Part shown: positions 16,700 through 25,605 of the stretch, one piece after another
How positions within the stretch are numbered: position 1 is the first letter of the stretch
Layout of the letters: the number at the start of each line of letters is the position of its first letter
NCBI GenBank assembly: GCA_021811315.1
Contig: JAJZPF010000001.1
Span: 124,001-188,000, forward strand
Length of the DNA: 64,000 nt
Direction of reading: 5' to 3'
Source: a bacterium
GTDB lineage: Bacteria; Elusimicrobiota; Elusimicrobia; Elusimicrobiales; UBA9959
The notes under the pieces: model-generated
What the model was told of the DNA's origin: nothing
Database searches by the model: none
Seen by the model: the letters and a program-made list of their open reading frames with translations, nothing else
Program-made: the position numbers and the translations under genes

Positions 16700-16766
16700 C
16701 CGCGAATACTACCTAGCGCGACGCGTATAACTCCGCATAGCGTTAAAATTTCCCAAAGAGTACTAT
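16700..16766 (+). promoter_or_regulatory. Composite two-box promoter, copy D-plus
   Basis: Plus strand: box 1 at 16700-16715, degenerate on its outer half but with an exact AATACTACCTA. Core at 16726-16738 (TATAACTCCGCAT), -10 TACTAT at 16761-16766; spacings 10 and 22 bp. Predicted leader to pldA about 29 nt. It is the only copy on the plus strand, which shows that the motif tracks promoter orientation. Confidence 0.72.
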
Positions 16767-16801
16767 ATGGAGAAGTCCGGGGAACGCCCCGGAAAGGCGC
16801 C

Positions 16802-17770
16802 ATGAAAATAGCGATTATCTGTTTTATCTCGGTGCTGTTCTTCGCCCCAAACTGCAAAGCGGGAGAGTTCCTTGTTCAATCTGCTTCCGCGACGGCTGTC
16901 CGGCAGGACTTGAACAATCCTGAAAACACCCTGCCCACAGACGAGCAGCGGGAATCCCCCCAAAGCGCCTATTTCGGGAAGAAAACGGACAGGCCCGTTT
17001 CCGCTCACAAGGTGAATTATTTCTCGATCGATCAGTGGCCCGGCAATAACCACGCGCAGGTCAAGTTCCAGTTAAGCATGAAGTTCCGGCTGCTTGAGCC
17101 CAACCTGTACGTCCTCAAGTACAACCTTTTTCCCGCCTATATCGGTTATACCCAGAAATCGCTCTGGAACGAAGGCCGGTCCTCGAGGCCTTTCGAGGAA
17201 AGCAATTATAACCCGGAGTTTTTCCTGGATTACCCGGTCAAAGTCAAAATAGCGGGCCGGCTCTGGCTGCGGAATGTGATCATCTGCCCTATCGAGCATG
17301 AATCCAACGGCCTCGACGCCGCCAGGTCGCGGAGCTGGAACCGGCAGTATATAATGATAAAGCTGGGAGTGGAATCCAGGGAAAAACTGGGAATAGCCAA
17401 TTCTTTCCTGTCGGACAAGGCCATGTTGTATGTAAAGCTGTGGCAGGCCTCGGGTTATTCCGGACAGGACGACTATCTTAAATCCATCGGCAGCGGCTCC
17501 AGATTCCTGGATTATATGGGACATGGGGAAGCAGGGATAAGCGTAAGGAACTTTCTCTGGGGAGGGAGCCTGAAGAACCACCAGCTGGATATAAAGACCC
17601 CGATCTTCCGCGCCGGCAGCAAAAGCTCTTTTGAGTTCCAGCTCCGGCAGCAGCTGCCGAAAATGAATTTTGCGCTTTTCCTGCAGTACTGGTACGGCTA
17701 CGGCGAGACCCTGCTGCGCTTCGACCAATTCGGGCGCCGGGGTTTCGCAGGCCTCTCATTTTCTTACTGA
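16802..17770 (+). CDS. pldA: Outer-membrane phospholipase A (OMPLA)
   Basis: 322 aa with a signal peptide (1-20, CKAG). The OMPLA signature is intact: YTQKSLW, RPFEESNYNPEFF, then EHESNG with catalytic His166 and Ser168, and RSWNRQY with Asn180, the His-Ser-Asn triad of E. coli PldA. The barrel ends with FLQYWYGYGETLLRFDQFG and LSFSY. It hydrolyses acyl chains of phospholipids that reach the outer leaflet and is usually controlled by Ca2+-dependent dimerisation. It is about 30 residues longer than E. coli PldA, mostly a polar N-terminal extension (20-70). Shine-Dalgarno GGAAAGG precedes the ATG. Divergent from the GDPD gene under the same type of promoter. Confidence 0.96.
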   Translation: MKIAIICFISVLFFAPNCKAGEFLVQSASATAVRQDLNNPENTLPTDEQRESPQSAYFGKKTDRPVSAHKVNYFSIDQWPGNNHAQVKFQLSMKFRLLEPNLYVLKYNLFPAYIGYTQKSLWNEGRSSRPFEESNYNPEFFLDYPVKVKIAGRLWLRNVIICPIEHESNGLDAARSRSWNRQYIMIKLGVESREKLGIANSFLSDKAMLYVKLWQASGYSGQDDYLKSIGSGSRFLDYMGHGEAGISVRNFLWGGSLKNHQLDIKTPIFRAGSKSSFEFQLRQQLPKMNFALFLQYWYGYGETLLRFDQFGRRGFAGLSFSY

Positions 17771-17771
17771 T

Positions 17772-18752
17772 TTATTTAAAGCCGGGCAGCCCGCGCCGTA
17801 TTATCTCCGAATAGGCCTGGTCCGCTCCGGCGGCTTTGCTGCGCTCGTTGATCAGGCTGCGGCGCTTGAGCTCCGGGAAAGGGAGGCCCTGGTCCGTCAC
17901 CCCGAGTTCATAAGCCATTTCATCCACATGGCCGCTGGCGAGAATGCGCCAGTCGAACTTCGCCTTGGGGTAGTAGGGAGCGATGTGCTTCCAGATATCG
18001 GTAGTGCAGTTCGCCGTCAGCGCGTTATACCACTGCGGCCTGTCCTTCAGACCGTTGACGCTTTGCAGGTAGTCCAGGAAGACCTTCCGGATAAAATCGG
18101 GGGTCGCGTCCAGGCGGTACAGGTAAACATTTTCCCCCTTGCGGTAATTTGTGCGCAGCCTGATCACGTCCCGCTCGTCGGCGACCACGTAGGTCAGCTC
18201 GTACTGCTTGAAAAAACCCCTGACGGAAGAATACTCTTCGCCTTTCTTTTTCCGCGTCTCTATGGAAAAGCAGACGTATTTTCCCCCGCCGAACCCGAAG
18301 CTGAGCATGGTGTGCGCGATATGGGGCAGGCCCCAGTCGACGAAATAAAGGTCCAGGCTGCGCAGGGAGCCGAGATAGAAGGTCCGGTCATAGTGCCGGA
18401 CGGTATAGTCGGTCTCCGACCTGTAATCGCAATCGCGGATGTTATGGAGGGTAACGCTGCTGCCGGCGACTTCTGCGTAGGCGAGCTTCGCCACATCCGG
18501 CGCCCAGTCCCTCTCATTGCTCGGGGACAGGGCCAGCCAGCAGGCCAGCGAGATCAGGAACAAGGAGGAGAACCAGACTATTTTCCGTCCGCCATCCTTC
18601 GGGATAAAAACGCTGCAAAGCGCCGCCGCTCCGAAGACCACGGCCGCGGCCATTCGCGCGCCATACGGGAAGTTGGAATAGGAAACGGCCATTACCACCC
18701 AGCACGACATGATCAGGAAAAAAAACCAGGCAAAAACCTGTTTTATCCTCAT
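17772..18752 (-). CDS. DUF4105 (Lnb-type) membrane-anchored protein
   Basis: 326 aa. Three hydrophobic segments in the first ~85 residues (VFAWFFFLIMSCWVVMA; AAAVVFGAAALCSVFI; IVWFSSLFLISLACWLAL) precede a soluble domain. That domain has the DUF4105 pattern: DWGLPHIAHTMLSFGFGG, NYRKGENVYLYRL and WYNALTANCTTDIWKHI, with a conserved Cys in NCTT and His in HIAHT. The family is periplasmic and related to the N-terminal half of Lnb lipoprotein acyltransferases, whose Cys is catalytic. Enzymatic activity here is inference. It converges on pldA with a one-base gap between the stops. Confidence 0.82.
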   Translation of the reverse strand: MRIKQVFAWFFFLIMSCWVVMAVSYSNFPYGARMAAAVVFGAAALCSVFIPKDGGRKIVWFSSLFLISLACWLALSPSNERDWAPDVAKLAYAEVAGSSVTLHNIRDCDYRSETDYTVRHYDRTFYLGSLRSLDLYFVDWGLPHIAHTMLSFGFGGGKYVCFSIETRKKKGEEYSSVRGFFKQYELTYVVADERDVIRLRTNYRKGENVYLYRLDATPDFIRKVFLDYLQSVNGLKDRPQWYNALTANCTTDIWKHIAPYYPKAKFDWRILASGHVDEMAYELGVTDQGLPFPELKRRSLINERSKAAGADQAYSEIIRRGLPGFK

Positions 18753-18843
18753 GATACGCGCCGCCGTCCGGCCAGGATGCTTTTGTCCGTGGAAAACATA
18801 AGAGCCTTAATTATATATTAACCCCGGCGCCCGCGTCCGCAGC

Positions 18844-19713
18844 TCACCGCTGGCCCGCCGCCAGCCCGCGCTCCTGGGCGCGCACGCGGGTGAACTCGGC
18901 GCCGAAGTACAGAAGCTGCGAGCAGTAAAAAGCCCAGACGAGGACAAGGATCAGCGAGCCCGCGGCGCCGAAAGCCGTAGTGAGGTCGCTTTTCCCAAGG
19001 TAGATGCCGATAACCAGATTGCCCAGCGTAAGCAGGAGGGAAGTGAAGCCGGCTCCGGTCCAGACGTCCCGCCAGGCGATGCGCGTATCGGGCAGGTATT
19101 TATAAACCATTGCGAACAGCAGCGTGGTCACGCCGAAAACAAGGGCGAAATCCATAATATGCATTGCGGCCTCGGGCACCGGCAGCCGGGAACTCACGTA
19201 CTTGCCCAGCACGGAAACCGCGGCGCTAAGGACCAGCGCGAGCAAAAGCAGGAAACCGGAACCGAGCACGAAGCCCAGCGCCATAACGCGCCGGCGGATA
19301 AGGGCCAGCCAGGGGCGGGGCGGGGGCTCCACCCTCCAAATATCATTAAGCCCCGACTGCAGTTCGCTTACCAGCCCCGAAGCCGCGAAGAGCAGGACCG
19401 CCGCGCTGGCAATAGCTCCTAAAAGACCGCTTTTGAAGGACGCCATGGACCCCATAAGGTCCCGCACCGCCTGGGCTCCCTGAATCCCTACGTGAGCACG
19501 GACCTGTCTGAAGACCTCGTCCTGCGCCGACGTATCGCCGAAAAAAGACCCGGCGACGCCTAGAGCGATGATCAGGATAGGCGCAAGCGAGAACAGCGCG
19601 TAATAAGCCAGCGCGGCGCCCATCCGGGGCCCGTGGTCGGCGTCCCAGGCTTTAAAGGTCCGGACCAGCAGGGTCCAATAATACCCGGCCCGGCTTCCAA
19701 GGTCCTTTTTCAT
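18844..19713 (-). CDS. YihY/BrkB-family inner-membrane protein
   Basis: 289 aa from the ATG at 19713 (MKKDLGSRAGYYW). An upstream in-frame ATG at 19752 would add 13 residues and overlap the preceding gene; 19713 is preferred from family alignment, although its ribosome site is weak. Signature segments MGAALAYYALFSLAPILIIA (about 30-49) and GASGLVSELQSGLNDIWRVE-like helices, with six predicted transmembrane helices and FYCSQLLYFGAEFTRVRA near the end, define the family once annotated as ribonuclease BN. No verified biochemical function. It lies downstream of the tamA/tamB pair, probably in the same transcript. Confidence 0.87.
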   Translation of the reverse strand: MKKDLGSRAGYYWTLLVRTFKAWDADHGPRMGAALAYYALFSLAPILIIALGVAGSFFGDTSAQDEVFRQVRAHVGIQGAQAVRDLMGSMASFKSGLLGAIASAAVLLFAASGLVSELQSGLNDIWRVEPPPRPWLALIRRRVMALGFVLGSGFLLLLALVLSAAVSVLGKYVSSRLPVPEAAMHIMDFALVFGVTTLLFAMVYKYLPDTRIAWRDVWTGAGFTSLLLTLGNLVIGIYLGKSDLTTAFGAAGSLILVLVWAFYCSQLLYFGAEFTRVRAQERGLAAGQR

Positions 19714-19733
19714 AGTCTGTCCCGCTCTATCAT

Positions 19734-22103
19734 TCAGCGCCGACCGTACCATTCAAGGAGCGTTGTGACCACGTTCCCCTGTGTTTGCGTATTTGTTAGC
19801 TCGGTCTGTATCGCAAGGTTGGAAGCGATGCGTTTTCGCAGCTGCATGCCCCTGCTCTGCCCGTCGGAGCCCAGTTGGAGCGTCGCCCCGCCGGGGATCC
19901 GGAGCTTGACCGTGTAGGTCCTGGAGACCGGGTCATACCCGACGTAATCGATGGGAGTGGAAGCAAGCAGGTAGAGCGAGGCCAGGCCGAAAGCGCTGTT
20001 GGACACGGCGGTCTGCGTATTGGCCGCGCTCGCCTGCTGGTCGGAGTCCAGCTTGCCCGGGGATTTGCCGAAGAGAAGCATCGCCGTGATGTCGGCCTGG
20101 CTCATCGGCGGGTCGCTTTCGAACGTGACCTGCGGCTTCTGGGCGGTTCCGAGGAGGCGGATTAGAATTTTGGCCTCGGCCGCTTTATAAACTATCAGGC
20201 CGTCCAGGCCCATGACGGGCGAGCCCGCGCGGCCGGTGAACTTAATATGGTCGATAGACGCGAGACGGCGGAAGATCTCTACGCGGAACGGCTTTATCTC
20301 CACTGTCCCGGCCATCCCGCCCCCTGGGACCTTTAAAGTGAAATCCAGCCCTACCGGGACAGGGTCTTTGGCCAGATTGGAGTACAGGATAGCGGGGCTC
20401 ACCGTCTTGACGCGTATTTCCGTCCGCATAACCGTCGCCGAGCGTTCGGCGGGCTGCTTGCGCTCTTCCTCCCTGGCCAGCGCAGCCTTGTCCAGCTGCG
20501 CCCCGGTCTTGATGCGGCTGTCCGGGATGAAAGCCGCCATACCCTTGAGATCGAAGCGCGGGAGCTGAAGCGCTACCTCGCGCAGCGCCAACTCAGTTTC
20601 GTTCCTGAAAGACCGCTCCGGGGTCCAGAGCCTGGACGCGGCAACCTTCCCCTTAACTTCGAATTTCAAGGCCTGCCGGCCCGCCGCCAGCCCGCTTACC
20701 ACCGAGTACTCGAAATCCTGGCTGTCCTTAAGCGAATCGCCGCTCCCCTTTAGCGAGACGCTGAGCGGCCCGCGGAAAACGTTGACGGGCGCAGGCACCG
20801 AATACGGAGTATGCGCCAGGTACTCGACCAGGTCCTCGAACCTGCCGACTTTAAGCCCGAAGTCGAGCTTATGACTGATATTGAGCGCCTGCAGCCGGCT
20901 GGCGCGGCCGGAAACCTTGCCTTCGAAACTGCCGTAAAACTCATACCAGAACTTTGCCGGATCGACGGTCAGCGACACTTCCGCGTCGAAATGGTCCCTC
21001 TCGAGAAGTCCGGGGGTGGAGCGGGCTTTTACCGAAAGCCGGCCCTCCAGGGTTTTAGCCATGCCGCGCCCCGCGCCCCTGACGCCGAAAGTCTCCGGTT
21101 CCAGCTCGAAGCCGCTGTCCAGTTTCAGGGTTTCCCATTCGGTGGAATCTTTCTTAAGGCGGGCCGCAAGGTTGAACTGTTTGAGCCGGACGCTCTTGAC
21201 CGGCCCCGTGGTTTCCCAAACTCCCGCCGAGCCGCCCAAGCGGAAATCCTGTCCTTTTTGAGAGCCTTCCACGCCGGCCTCGATCCGGCGCCCCGGCATG
21301 CGCGCGTCGGCGTTGAGGCTGAAGACCAGGGCGTCGGCGCCTTTTTCATCCACCCTGGCCTGGAATTTAGCGCTTACCCCTTCCGCCTTAAGCTGCCCCC
21401 GCGCGTCCAGGTAGGTGAACTCGAGGCCTTTCAGAAGATCGGAGCCAAGCGTAGCTTCGCCGCTGTAATGCCTGGTAAAGCTCCCGGAGCTATGCGCCAC
21501 TTCCGCCTTGAGAGCAAGCGGCCTGTCCCCTTCCAGCCCGAGATTCAGGTGAAGCGCCCCGCTGAGCGAACCGCCGGCGCTTATGATCTTGTTGGCCGGC
21601 AGGTCCACCCTGAGCAATTCGAGCGTGAGGCCGCGCAGGGCCGCCGGGATCAAATTGGGCAGCGTGGTGGGCAGTCCCGCGCTCTTTACCGGCAGCGCTT
21701 CGGACTTCACCCCGGTCCGGTCCAGCGTAAAATGATCGCCCGAAACTATGAGCCTGGAGATCTTCGTCAGCTTCGCGCCGAAAAAATGAAGGCGCACGCT
21801 AAGCCGGACGTCCAGGCTCTTCAGGCAGCCCTCCGCCCCCGCGGCCGCGTTCTCGAAACAGAGTTCGCCGGCCCGAAGCCGGATCTCTTTTTCCGGGAAG
21901 CTGATCGAGCGGATGCCGAAGTCCAGGGTTTTCCACCTGGGTTTCCAGGCGCTGCCGAAATTTTTTATCGCTACGGTTACGGTGCGGGTCGTAAGGAACC
22001 ATTGCGGCTTGGCGATAAGCGTAACCGCCGCCAGCGCCAGCGCGGCAAGCAGCGCGCAGACAGAGACGATGGAAACGAGGAAGAGTTTCCTGAACAGGCG
22101 CAT
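19734..22103 (-). CDS. tamB: TamB-like translocation/assembly module protein (DUF490 C-terminal domain)
   Basis: 789 aa, short for TamB (usually above 1200) but with the same architecture. One N-terminal transmembrane anchor (9-31), a long stretch of beta-rich sequence with alternating hydrophobics, and a C-terminal DUF490 domain (about 590-789) with VTFESDPPMSQADITAMLLF, STPIDYVGYDPVSRTYTVKL and the terminal KRIASNLAIQTELTN. AsmA/TamB proteins are thought to bridge the envelope and move phospholipids or help outer-membrane protein assembly. The start shares a base with the stop of the TamA-like gene (TGATG), so the pair is translationally coupled. Confidence 0.88.
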   Translation of the reverse strand: MRLFRKLFLVSIVSVCALLAALALAAVTLIAKPQWFLTTRTVTVAIKNFGSAWKPRWKTLDFGIRSISFPEKEIRLRAGELCFENAAAGAEGCLKSLDVRLSVRLHFFGAKLTKISRLIVSGDHFTLDRTGVKSEALPVKSAGLPTTLPNLIPAALRGLTLELLRVDLPANKIISAGGSLSGALHLNLGLEGDRPLALKAEVAHSSGSFTRHYSGEATLGSDLLKGLEFTYLDARGQLKAEGVSAKFQARVDEKGADALVFSLNADARMPGRRIEAGVEGSQKGQDFRLGGSAGVWETTGPVKSVRLKQFNLAARLKKDSTEWETLKLDSGFELEPETFGVRGAGRGMAKTLEGRLSVKARSTPGLLERDHFDAEVSLTVDPAKFWYEFYGSFEGKVSGRASRLQALNISHKLDFGLKVGRFEDLVEYLAHTPYSVPAPVNVFRGPLSVSLKGSGDSLKDSQDFEYSVVSGLAAGRQALKFEVKGKVAASRLWTPERSFRNETELALREVALQLPRFDLKGMAAFIPDSRIKTGAQLDKAALAREEERKQPAERSATVMRTEIRVKTVSPAILYSNLAKDPVPVGLDFTLKVPGGGMAGTVEIKPFRVEIFRRLASIDHIKFTGRAGSPVMGLDGLIVYKAAEAKILIRLLGTAQKPQVTFESDPPMSQADITAMLLFGKSPGKLDSDQQASAANTQTAVSNSAFGLASLYLLASTPIDYVGYDPVSRTYTVKLRIPGGATLQLGSDGQSRGMQLRKRIASNLAIQTELTNTQTQGNVVTTLLEWYGRR

Positions 22104-23860
22104 CAGAACTCCTTCCCAAGGCTAAGGAATAACCGCCACTGCGGTTTCATGAGCACCTCGGCGGCGGGGTCGCGGCGCCAGACCATGCCGCGCGCCAGCG
22201 TGGTCCGGAGAGAGCCTATCGGCGAGGCCCAGCGAAGGCCGAAGCCCGGGGAAAAATAAACGTTCGGGTCCAGGTGCGCGGAGCTCCGGCCGGCCATCGC
22301 GGCGTCCAGGAAGATAAGCGGCTGCAGGCCATGAGGCAGAACGTCGCCCATTCTCAGTTCCACGCCGTCATAGGCCGTCGTAAGCAGGCCGGCTTTGTCG
22401 GAAGGCAGCTTGTTCAGCTCCGCGCCCCTCAGGTCGGAATCTCCGCCCATGAAGATCCGCATGCCTAAAGGGATCTCCCCGGCGGCCAGGAGTGAATTTT
22501 TTACCAGCGTGGTCTGCACGAGATAGCGCGTGGCCAGTATCAGGGCCGGGGGGGTGTACCCGCCAAGGTTCCAGATATGCTCCCCCTGCAGGCTCAGCAG
22601 GTGCGCCGTTATGCGGGACTCCAGCCCCGCTACCCGCGACTGCGACTTGAAGGTAAGCCGCCCGCCGGTCTGCGGCTCGCCCGCATAGTATTCGAACAAG
22701 TGGTCGCGCAGTTCGAGCTGGGTCTCGTAAACCGGATAACTGGTTACGGGCCCCAGTCCCCGGATAGTATGCTCATATTCCAGCGCCGGGCCGGCCGAGA
22801 ACTCTCCGCGCAGGTTCTTGCTGTCCCAGCTGAAGCCGGGAAGCAGCGCGAACTCCGCATGGATGGCCTCATACTGAGGTTCGTTCTGGCGCCCGAAGGT
22901 CAGCTTGGGCATGAAGTAGAACCGCGAGGCCCGTCCCATGAAGTAGCGGAAATTGGCGACGGCCGTCTGCTCGCGGAAGGAAGTGTAGCCCATAACGCCC
23001 ATAGAATTGCTGCGCGTCCCGAGCCGGGAATTCTGCCACTGCGCCTTGCCTATGAAGAAACCCTCGGTGTCGAAGCCCACGCCAAGCTTGTAGAGCTGCG
23101 GTTTGCCGGCGACTACCCGCTCGGTGATCGCCATGCCGCCCGTCGAGCAGTCCACCTCGAAATAGGCGTTCAGGAACAGCGAGTCGGCCATGGTCCGCTG
23201 GGCCGTCAGGTCCAGAAGCCTGGAATCGAAACGCTGGCCGCGTTTAAAAGCCTCGTAGCGGGCGAAGATCTGCGGGTAGACCTCGTCCGTTTTTTTAGGG
23301 CGGATATGGGCGAAGACGTAGACGTCCCCTGGCCGCACCTCCGCCGACAGTTCCCCCGTTGTCCCGTTGCCCTGCATTTCTATGGCCGGGCAGGCGTAGC
23401 CGCGGTTCAGGAGGGCGCTAAGCAGGGCGGCCTTGGCGGCGTCGAGCAGCGCGGGCGTCATTGGCTGCCCTTTGATCTTGCGCAGTTTGCGGGGCTTTAT
23501 CTCCGGCGGCAGGCCGGTGACGGCGAAAGACTTTACGAAGGTTTTTTTTCCCGGGTCCACCCTGAGGACGTCCTGGCCCGGGTCGAACTTCGGCTCCTGG
23601 TAGCCCCGCTGCTGGAGGAAAGCCCGCAGGAAGCTCTCGGCCTGGTTGAAAGGGATCTGCCCCCAGCCTTCGGTAGCGGCGTCGCCGCAGACCAGGCGGA
23701 CCTCCATAGGGTTCAGCTCTATCTTTTCACTGCCGGAGAACTGTATCTGCGGGCAGGGCCCGGATCTTTTCCCGGCCATGGCCGGAACTACGGAGACGGC
23801 CGCAAGTACGGCCGCCGCCAGCAGGGCCCGAAAAATTATGTAATTCTCTGTAGGAAGCAT
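22103..23860 (-). CDS. tamA: BamA/TamA-family outer-membrane protein (POTRA repeats + Omp85 barrel)
   Basis: 585 aa with a signal peptide (about 1-29, AMA). The N-terminal 250 residues contain POTRA-like segments (KSFAVTGLPPEIKPRKL, GDVYVFAHI, RGQRFDSRLLDLTAQRTMADSLFL with VDCST). The C-terminal ~330 residues form an Omp85-type barrel, including GDSDLRGAEL near the conserved L6 loop position (VRG/IRG motif replaced by LRG), and a terminal strand WRLFLSLGKEF. Coupling to tamB indicates TamA rather than BamA. Acts in the outer membrane with TamB. The hydrophilic positions of the L6 motif are preserved except for the first residue. Confidence 0.87.
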   Translation of the reverse strand: MLPTENYIIFRALLAAAVLAAVSVVPAMAGKRSGPCPQIQFSGSEKIELNPMEVRLVCGDAATEGWGQIPFNQAESFLRAFLQQRGYQEPKFDPGQDVLRVDPGKKTFVKSFAVTGLPPEIKPRKLRKIKGQPMTPALLDAAKAALLSALLNRGYACPAIEMQGNGTTGELSAEVRPGDVYVFAHIRPKKTDEVYPQIFARYEAFKRGQRFDSRLLDLTAQRTMADSLFLNAYFEVDCSTGGMAITERVVAGKPQLYKLGVGFDTEGFFIGKAQWQNSRLGTRSNSMGVMGYTSFREQTAVANFRYFMGRASRFYFMPKLTFGRQNEPQYEAIHAEFALLPGFSWDSKNLRGEFSAGPALEYEHTIRGLGPVTSYPVYETQLELRDHLFEYYAGEPQTGGRLTFKSQSRVAGLESRITAHLLSLQGEHIWNLGGYTPPALILATRYLVQTTLVKNSLLAAGEIPLGMRIFMGGDSDLRGAELNKLPSDKAGLLTTAYDGVELRMGDVLPHGLQPLIFLDAAMAGRSSAHLDPNVYFSPGFGLRWASPIGSLRTTLARGMVWRRDPAAEVLMKPQWRLFLSLGKEF

Positions 23861-23940
23861 AAAAGCCGTTATAGCGGCAGCGAAGCGTTAACCCCGCGCG
23901 CACACCGGGGCCGCGGCGGCCGGCACGGGACCGCGGCCCG

Positions 23941-25008
23941 TCATTTTTCCGGCGCGGGCGGATCGCTTTCCACAGGGACGGCGGGCCCGAGCAGAACGGC
24001 TATCCACCGCGTGCTTTCATGGTGTTCGCAGGCGAACTTCAGCGTCATAGTGAACGGTACGCACAGCACCGCGCCGATCAGGCCGAGCATCCTTCCCCAG
24101 AAGATCAGCGACAGGAAAACCACCAAAGTGGATAAAGACATTTTACGCCCGACGAGCTTCGGCCAGACCAGATTGCCTATCGTGAACTGAACCAGCACAT
24201 AGCCGGCGACTACGAGCGCGGCGCGGCCGGGCCCGAACTGGACAAGGGTGAGACTTACCGCCGGGAGCGCGGCTATGATAGAGCCGACATGCGGGATATA
24301 GAGCAGCATAAAAGCCAGGAAACCCCAGAGGACGGGGGAATCCACTCCGAGGATGGCCAGCCAGACCCCGAGCAGGAACCCCGCGGCCAGGTTGAGCCCG
24401 GTAGCGACGACCATATAGCGCTGGATATCATCGAAGAACTTCGTGAACTCCGGGAATTTCTGCAGTGGATCCCCGAGGACGGCGCGGAGCTTTACCGGAA
24501 AGGTCGAGGCCTCGAGCAGGATGAACATCACGGTGAGCAGGATCAGGACGATATTGGAGAGCGCCGCTCCCAGCCCCCCGAGCAGGTCGACGGCCAGCTT
24601 CATTATCGCCGCCGGATTGAGATACTCGAGCAGCGCTTTGTCCGTGACGGCGACGCCTTTCTTCGCCAGCAGCGCGGTGAGCGCCGAAACTTCTTCCTGC
24701 ATGCGCTGCTGATAGGAGGGCAGGGAAGCGCTGAAGCCGCCGAGGGACGTGCTCACCAGCACGCCGCCGACGAGCAGGATCGCGATCAGCCCCGCCAGCA
24801 CGAGCAGCACCGCGAGAGCGTGCGGGACGCCTTTCCGCTCAAGCCGCTGCGCCAGCGGCGTGCCAAGGACGGCGAGGAAAACGGCCACAAGGGAGGAAAC
24901 CAGGGCCGACTGCGCCTGGTTCATGCCCCAGATGATGACCACGAGCGCGGCCGAGATAACGAGGAAGCGCGTTCCCCCGGGGAAATTGTTCTGTTCGGTC
25001 GCCGTCAT
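23941..25008 (-). CDS. AI-2E/PerM-family membrane permease
   Basis: 355 aa, about eight transmembrane helices. Family features: N-terminal VISAALVVIIWGMNQAQSAL, long loop with a QQRMQEEVSAL coiled segment, and the C-terminal blocks LLYIPHVGSIIAALPAVSLT, GNLVWPKLVGRKMSLS and FLSLIFWGRMLGLIGAVLCV. The family includes AI-2 exporters and Na+/H+ antiporters; the substrate cannot be told from sequence. Strong Shine-Dalgarno GGAGGAG. Lies just downstream of the BON-domain genes, perhaps in the same transcript as 25038-25349 (29-nt gap). Confidence 0.9.
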   Translation of the reverse strand: MTATEQNNFPGGTRFLVISAALVVIIWGMNQAQSALVSSLVAVFLAVLGTPLAQRLERKGVPHALAVLLVLAGLIAILLVGGVLVSTSLGGFSASLPSYQQRMQEEVSALTALLAKKGVAVTDKALLEYLNPAAIMKLAVDLLGGLGAALSNIVLILLTVMFILLEASTFPVKLRAVLGDPLQKFPEFTKFFDDIQRYMVVATGLNLAAGFLLGVWLAILGVDSPVLWGFLAFMLLYIPHVGSIIAALPAVSLTLVQFGPGRAALVVAGYVLVQFTIGNLVWPKLVGRKMSLSTLVVFLSLIFWGRMLGLIGAVLCVPFTMTLKFACEHHESTRWIAVLLGPAVPVESDPPAPEK

Positions 25009-25037
25009 AGCTCCTCCGGGACAAGGCTGGCAGCCGC

Positions 25038-25349
25038 CTATTTTACGATCAGGTCGTTCTTCAGGGATTTCACCCCTTTGACGCCTTCCGCGATCTTGCC
25101 GGCTTTATCCGCCGCCTCGCGGGAATTTACGAAGCCGCTCAGTTGGACTATGCCCTGGCGCGTTTCCACGCCGATCTGGAAAGACTTGAAGAAATTGTCG
25201 TCGGCAAGCCTGGATTTTACCCTGGTAGTAATGACCGAGTCGTCGATGAACTCGCCCGCGGTTTCGGGCTTGCCCGTCGTGGCGCAGGCCGCGAAAGCCG
25301 CGGCCATGGTAGACAGGACCAAAGTCCGGAGTATAATATTTTTTTTCAT
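25038..25349 (-). CDS. Small BON-domain lipoprotein
   Basis: 103 aa. Signal peptide with a lipobox-like AFAAC (Cys about 22), followed by one BON domain (about 38-103: DDSVITTRVKSRLADDNFFK, GIVQLSGFVNSREAADKAGK, ending VKSLKNDLIVK). BON domains bind membranes or phospholipids in OsmY/DolP-like periplasmic proteins, often under osmotic or envelope stress. Shine-Dalgarno AAGGAGA. Second BON protein of this stretch, see 25606-26361. Confidence 0.88.
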   Translation of the reverse strand: MKKNIILRTLVLSTMAAAFAACATTGKPETAGEFIDDSVITTRVKSRLADDNFFKSFQIGVETRQGIVQLSGFVNSREAADKAGKIAEGVKGVKSLKNDLIVK

Positions 25350-25422
25350 AAAGTTTTCTCCTTATACCGCACGTTTGAAAGGAAAGACCGCTCCGGGTTC
25401 TTCCCGAACAAGGCGCAGGCCG

Positions 25423-25572
25423 CTACAGGACTTTCCGCCCCCTGATGACCCTTAACACCACCACGATGACCGCTATTACGAGCAGAATATGGATAAAACC
25501 GCCCATAGTGTAGCTGCTCACCAGCCCCAACAGCCACAGGACCACCAGTATTACCGCAATTGTTTCCAGCAT
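25423..25572 (-). CDS. Lmo0937-family small membrane protein
   Basis: 49 aa: starts MLETIAVILVVLWLLGLVSS and continues YTMGGFIHILLVIAVIVVVL, ending RGRKVL. Two closely spaced hydrophobic helices with the conserved SYTMGGFIH turn mark the Lmo0937/DUF5670 family, found in many bacteria next to stress genes. GGAGAGGAG lies 6 nt before the ATG. Sits between two BON-domain genes in the same direction. Function unknown. Confidence 0.85.
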   Translation of the reverse strand: MLETIAVILVVLWLLGLVSSYTMGGFIHILLVIAVIVVVLRVIRGRKVL

Positions 25573-25605
25573 ATGATTCTCCTCTCCGCTTTCCCGGGCT
25601 TTGGA

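Noticed and set aside
20811-24190. Long plus-strand frames opposite tamB/tamA
   Set aside because: Shadows of high-GC genes, rich in Arg/Gly/Gln, with no signal or ribosome sites; the minus-strand genes are well supported.
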